Positions 34,018 to 35,615 of a DNA stretch of 35,615 bases are shown here, piece by piece. Source of the DNA: Candidatus Phocaeicola excrementigallinarum. GTDB taxonomy: Bacteria > Bacteroidota > Bacteroidia > Bacteroidales > Bacteroidaceae. The notes under the pieces are model-generated. The model did not search any database, was not told the DNA's origin, and saw only the letters and a list, made by a program, of their open reading frames with translations. The stretch spans positions 1-35,615 of the forward strand of contig DWVR01000010.1 of NCBI GenBank assembly GCA_019120125.1. Direction: 5' to 3'. Each line of letters starts with the position of its first letter. The first letter of the stretch is position 1. A program made the position numbers and the translations under genes.

Positions 34018-34030
34018 TCATTTTCACCAG

Positions 34031-34072
34031 TCGGGGTGACTGGATTCGAACCAGCGACCACACGCCCCCCAG
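34031..34072 (-). tRNA. 3' fragment of tRNA-Pro (GGG), left attachment site of the mobile element
   Basis: Read on the minus strand, 34072 to 34031 gives the anticodon loop CTGGGGG (anticodon GGG), the 3' anticodon stem GCGTG, a 5-nt variable loop, the T-arm GCTGG-TTCGAAT-CCAGT, the acceptor strand CACCCCG and discriminator A. The bases where the 5' anticodon stem should be (GGCTC instead of CACGC) no longer pair, and no D-arm or 5' acceptor follows. So only positions 32-73 of the tRNA remain; no CCA is encoded. This is the expected scar of integration at the anticodon loop. The 5' part, with an element-supplied 3' half, should lie at the other end of the element, outside this window. Confidence 0.8.
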
Positions 34073-34172
34073 GAGCCGATTTTAAATCTTCATATTTTTC
34101 TATCTCTTTGATTTTCAGAACTTATACTACTGAGCATCAAATGCTTATTTTCTATTGATTTTCTTCTTTTTG

Positions 34173-34209
34173 TTGGTAGTTTCGGAAAAATGTGTCATAT
34201 TTGTGTCAT
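34173..34209 (+). promoter_or_regulatory. integrase promoter with phased direct repeat
   Basis: TTG (34173-34175), 20 nt, CATATTTG (34196-34203; one mismatch to TAnnTTTG). TGTGTCAT occurs at 34191-34198 and 34202-34209, 11 bp apart, overlapping the -7 box. This could be an arm-type site for the integrase or a binding site for its regulator. Confidence 0.5.
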
Positions 34210-34252
34210 TCAAACAAAAGCAAAATCAATGAAACGCTAAAAGTATTGGAGT

Positions 34253-35503
34253 ATGGCACATTATAAATTCATGTTGTTAGAGTATAATGCAGGCAAGGAT
34301 GGAAAAACGGCTGTAACTTTACGCATTACTAAAGACAGAAAGCGAAAGTACATTAAAACAGGTTTGCTTGCAACTCCTGAGCAGTGGAATACTGCCAACG
34401 ATCGTTTTGTTACTGACAAGAAACTTGTGCCTAAATACAAGGAGTATAATGCGAAGCTGTCTGAAATAGAAACTCGTGTAAATGCGGTCTTTCGTGATTT
34501 TGAGGTTGATGGTATTGACTGGACCTTGAATCAATTTGAAGATGCTTTTGTGGGGAAAATTTCGAAAGGAAATGTGAAAGATTATTTCAATACAGTGATA
34601 ACTACATTGAAAGAAACGGGACATGTGGGTAATTCTGTTTGTTATAGTCGCACCCTGCATATGCTTGAATTGTTTGATAATAAGTTTGATAAGAAAGTAT
34701 TTTCTGAGATTGACATTAAATATGTAAAGGCTTTCGATGTGTTTCTTCAGAAACGGGAATGTAAGGGAAATACCCGGAAATTTTATTTCAAAGCTCTGCG
34801 TGCAATCTTAAACAAGGCTATTCAAGATAAAGAAGCGTCGGAAAGCACTTATCCTTTTGGAAAAGGAGGTTTCAATGTGGCTGCTTTGGAAGAAGAAACA
34901 GCAAAGCGGTATTTGCCACATGAGGATATGGATAAATTGAAACACACGGTAGTTGAAAGTCCTGCCCAGGAACTGGCCAGACGTCTGTTCCTTTTTTCCT
35001 ATTATTGCTATGGCATATCGTTTATAGATGCAGCATTGCTGACTAAGAAGAATATTGTCCGTTATAATGGTGGAAATTATATTGTCTATAAGCGGAATAA
35101 AACAAAAGAAGCCAAGAAAGTCAAACCTATCCAGATTAAGATAACTCCTGAAATTCAGGAATTGATGGATTGGTTTGCTGCTCATACTATATTAGTGGAA
35201 GATTATTTGTTGCCGATTGTTTCCATTGCCGGGTACAAGGGGGAACGACTATATAATCATATTCGTAGCCGTTTTGGGCGTAATAACAAGAATTTGGCTA
35301 ACTTAGCGCAGACTTTGGGGATTACGGATATGAAGCTGACCAGCTATGTGAGTCGTCATACAATGGCTATGACTTTACAGGACAATCAAGTACCACGTGA
35401 AGTTATCTCACAGATATTAGGTCACAGTGATTTGGCAACGACCAATACTTATTTGGATAGTTTTGCCAGTAGTGTAATAGATGGAGCGGTAAAAGTATTA
35501 TAA
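34253..35503 (+). CDS. tyrosine-recombinase integrase of a mobile element
   Basis: A 416-residue Bacteroidales-type integrase. It has an arm-DNA-binding domain (about 1-85, with YIKTGLLATPEQWN), a SAM-like core-binding domain (about 105-205) and a catalytic domain (about 218-405). Visible active-site residues are the hairpin lysine K280, R368 in SYVSRHTMA, H391 in ILGHSDLATT and the nucleophile Y400 in TNTYLDSF. At box I the segment is FSYYCYGISFIDAALL, with Tyr253 where related integrases usually have the catalytic Arg before Gly. It lies 180 bp from the tRNA-Pro fragment and reads away from it, so it very likely catalysed that insertion. Its AT-rich codon use contrasts with the chromosomal genes to the left. 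Confidence 0.92.
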   Translation: MAHYKFMLLEYNAGKDGKTAVTLRITKDRKRKYIKTGLLATPEQWNTANDRFVTDKKLVPKYKEYNAKLSEIETRVNAVFRDFEVDGIDWTLNQFEDAFVGKISKGNVKDYFNTVITTLKETGHVGNSVCYSRTLHMLELFDNKFDKKVFSEIDIKYVKAFDVFLQKRECKGNTRKFYFKALRAILNKAIQDKEASESTYPFGKGGFNVAALEEETAKRYLPHEDMDKLKHTVVESPAQELARRLFLFSYYCYGISFIDAALLTKKNIVRYNGGNYIVYKRNKTKEAKKVKPIQIKITPEIQELMDWFAAHTILVEDYLLPIVSIAGYKGERLYNHIRSRFGRNNKNLANLAQTLGITDMKLTSYVSRHTMAMTLQDNQVPREVISQILGHSDLATTNTYLDSFASSVIDGAVKVL

Positions 35504-35513
35504 AGGAAACTGT

Positions 35514-35615
35514 ATGTTATCAACAGATAAAATAAAGAACTTGCTTTCGCATGGTGAGAATAAGCAAGTAGAATTTAAGAAATGCACGGATAAGGTTTCG
35601 GCTTCCGTGTATGAA
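35514..35615 (+). CDS. AlbA_2 / Schlafen-type DNA-binding domain protein, 3' truncated by window end
   Basis: An ATG 10 bp after the integrase stop opens a frame of 34 codons running off the window. The sequence (IKNLLSHGENKQVEFKKCTDKVSASVYE) matches the start of AlbA_2 (AAA_4, Schlafen-related) domains: an ExxxxEFK element and then the helix that begins S.S.YE. Such proteins are common cargo of Bacteroidales mobile elements and are often putative transcriptional regulators or nucleic-acid-binding proteins. Only the N-terminus is seen, so the full architecture is unknown. Tight spacing suggests co-transcription with the integrase. Confidence 0.7.
   Translation, partial: MLSTDKIKNLLSHGENKQVEFKKCTDKVSASVYE

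Larger units (their letters stand above)
33601..34030. other. AT-rich intergenic region, no gene seen
   Basis: No frame here has protein-like composition; ORFs are short and unsupported. The region holds a 20-bp palindrome (33724-33743), a phased direct repeat (33959-33978) and the terminator of the tRNA (33987-34017). Base composition is clearly more AT-rich than the genes to the left, suggesting it is near or part of an insertion hot spot. Confidence 0.6.

Overview
The window reads as a gut Bacteroidales chromosome, most likely Bacteroidaceae. It has SusC/SusD pairs, lipoproteins with acidic residues after the lipobox Cys, and promoters of the Bacteroides type (TTG, 19-20 nt, then TAnnTTTG). 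I cannot name the species from sequence alone.

Layout. Positions 1-3024 hold the end of an Rpn/PD-(D/E)XK nuclease gene, a tiny membrane-protein ORF and groES-groEL. Positions 3063-7622 hold housekeeping and accessory genes: a guanine/nucleoside deaminase, a NUDIX hydrolase, a BASS-type transporter, a divergent HxlR regulator/cupin pair and an anaerobic sulfatase-maturating radical SAM enzyme. Positions 7623-8238 are non-coding and contain a large hairpin. Positions 8239-28328 form a complete beta-mannan (galactomannan, probably acetylated) utilisation locus. Positions 28449-29915 are pdxS-pdxT (PLP synthase). After a 114-bp fold-back repeat come an outer-membrane TonB-dependent receptor and a convergent LuxR-type regulator. 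From 34031 rightwards the window enters a mobile element: a 3' fragment of tRNA-Pro, then a tyrosine integrase and the start of an AlbA_2-type gene.

How the mannan locus would work. SusC/SusD and two surface glycan-binding lipoproteins capture mannan. A surface GH26 with an acidic post-Cys signal cuts it and an esterase would remove acetyl groups. A GH36 alpha-galactosidase and a second GH26 lipoprotein, which lacks the acidic signal, would finish the job in the periplasm. A GPH symporter imports mannobiose. A 2-epimerase converts mannobiose to mannosyl-glucose, and a GH130 phosphorylase splits that into mannose-1-phosphate and glucose. One AraC-family regulator sits inside the locus.

Most interesting observation: three promoters of the locus (GH36, the GH26-GH130-symporter-epimerase operon, and susC) share an operator-like word, (T/G)G(A/T)TAAAATA(G/A)TAT(C/T)A. 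In each it lies exactly 23 nt upstream of the -7 box and each promoter lacks a TTG at -33. The AraC gene itself has a consensus promoter without this word. In front of susC a second ATAGTAT word lies 21 bp upstream. This points to an AraC-activated regulon readable directly from the sequence. Other points worth a look are the structured non-coding elements at 7943-8030, 25314-25377 and 30019-30132, and the split tRNA-Pro attachment site.
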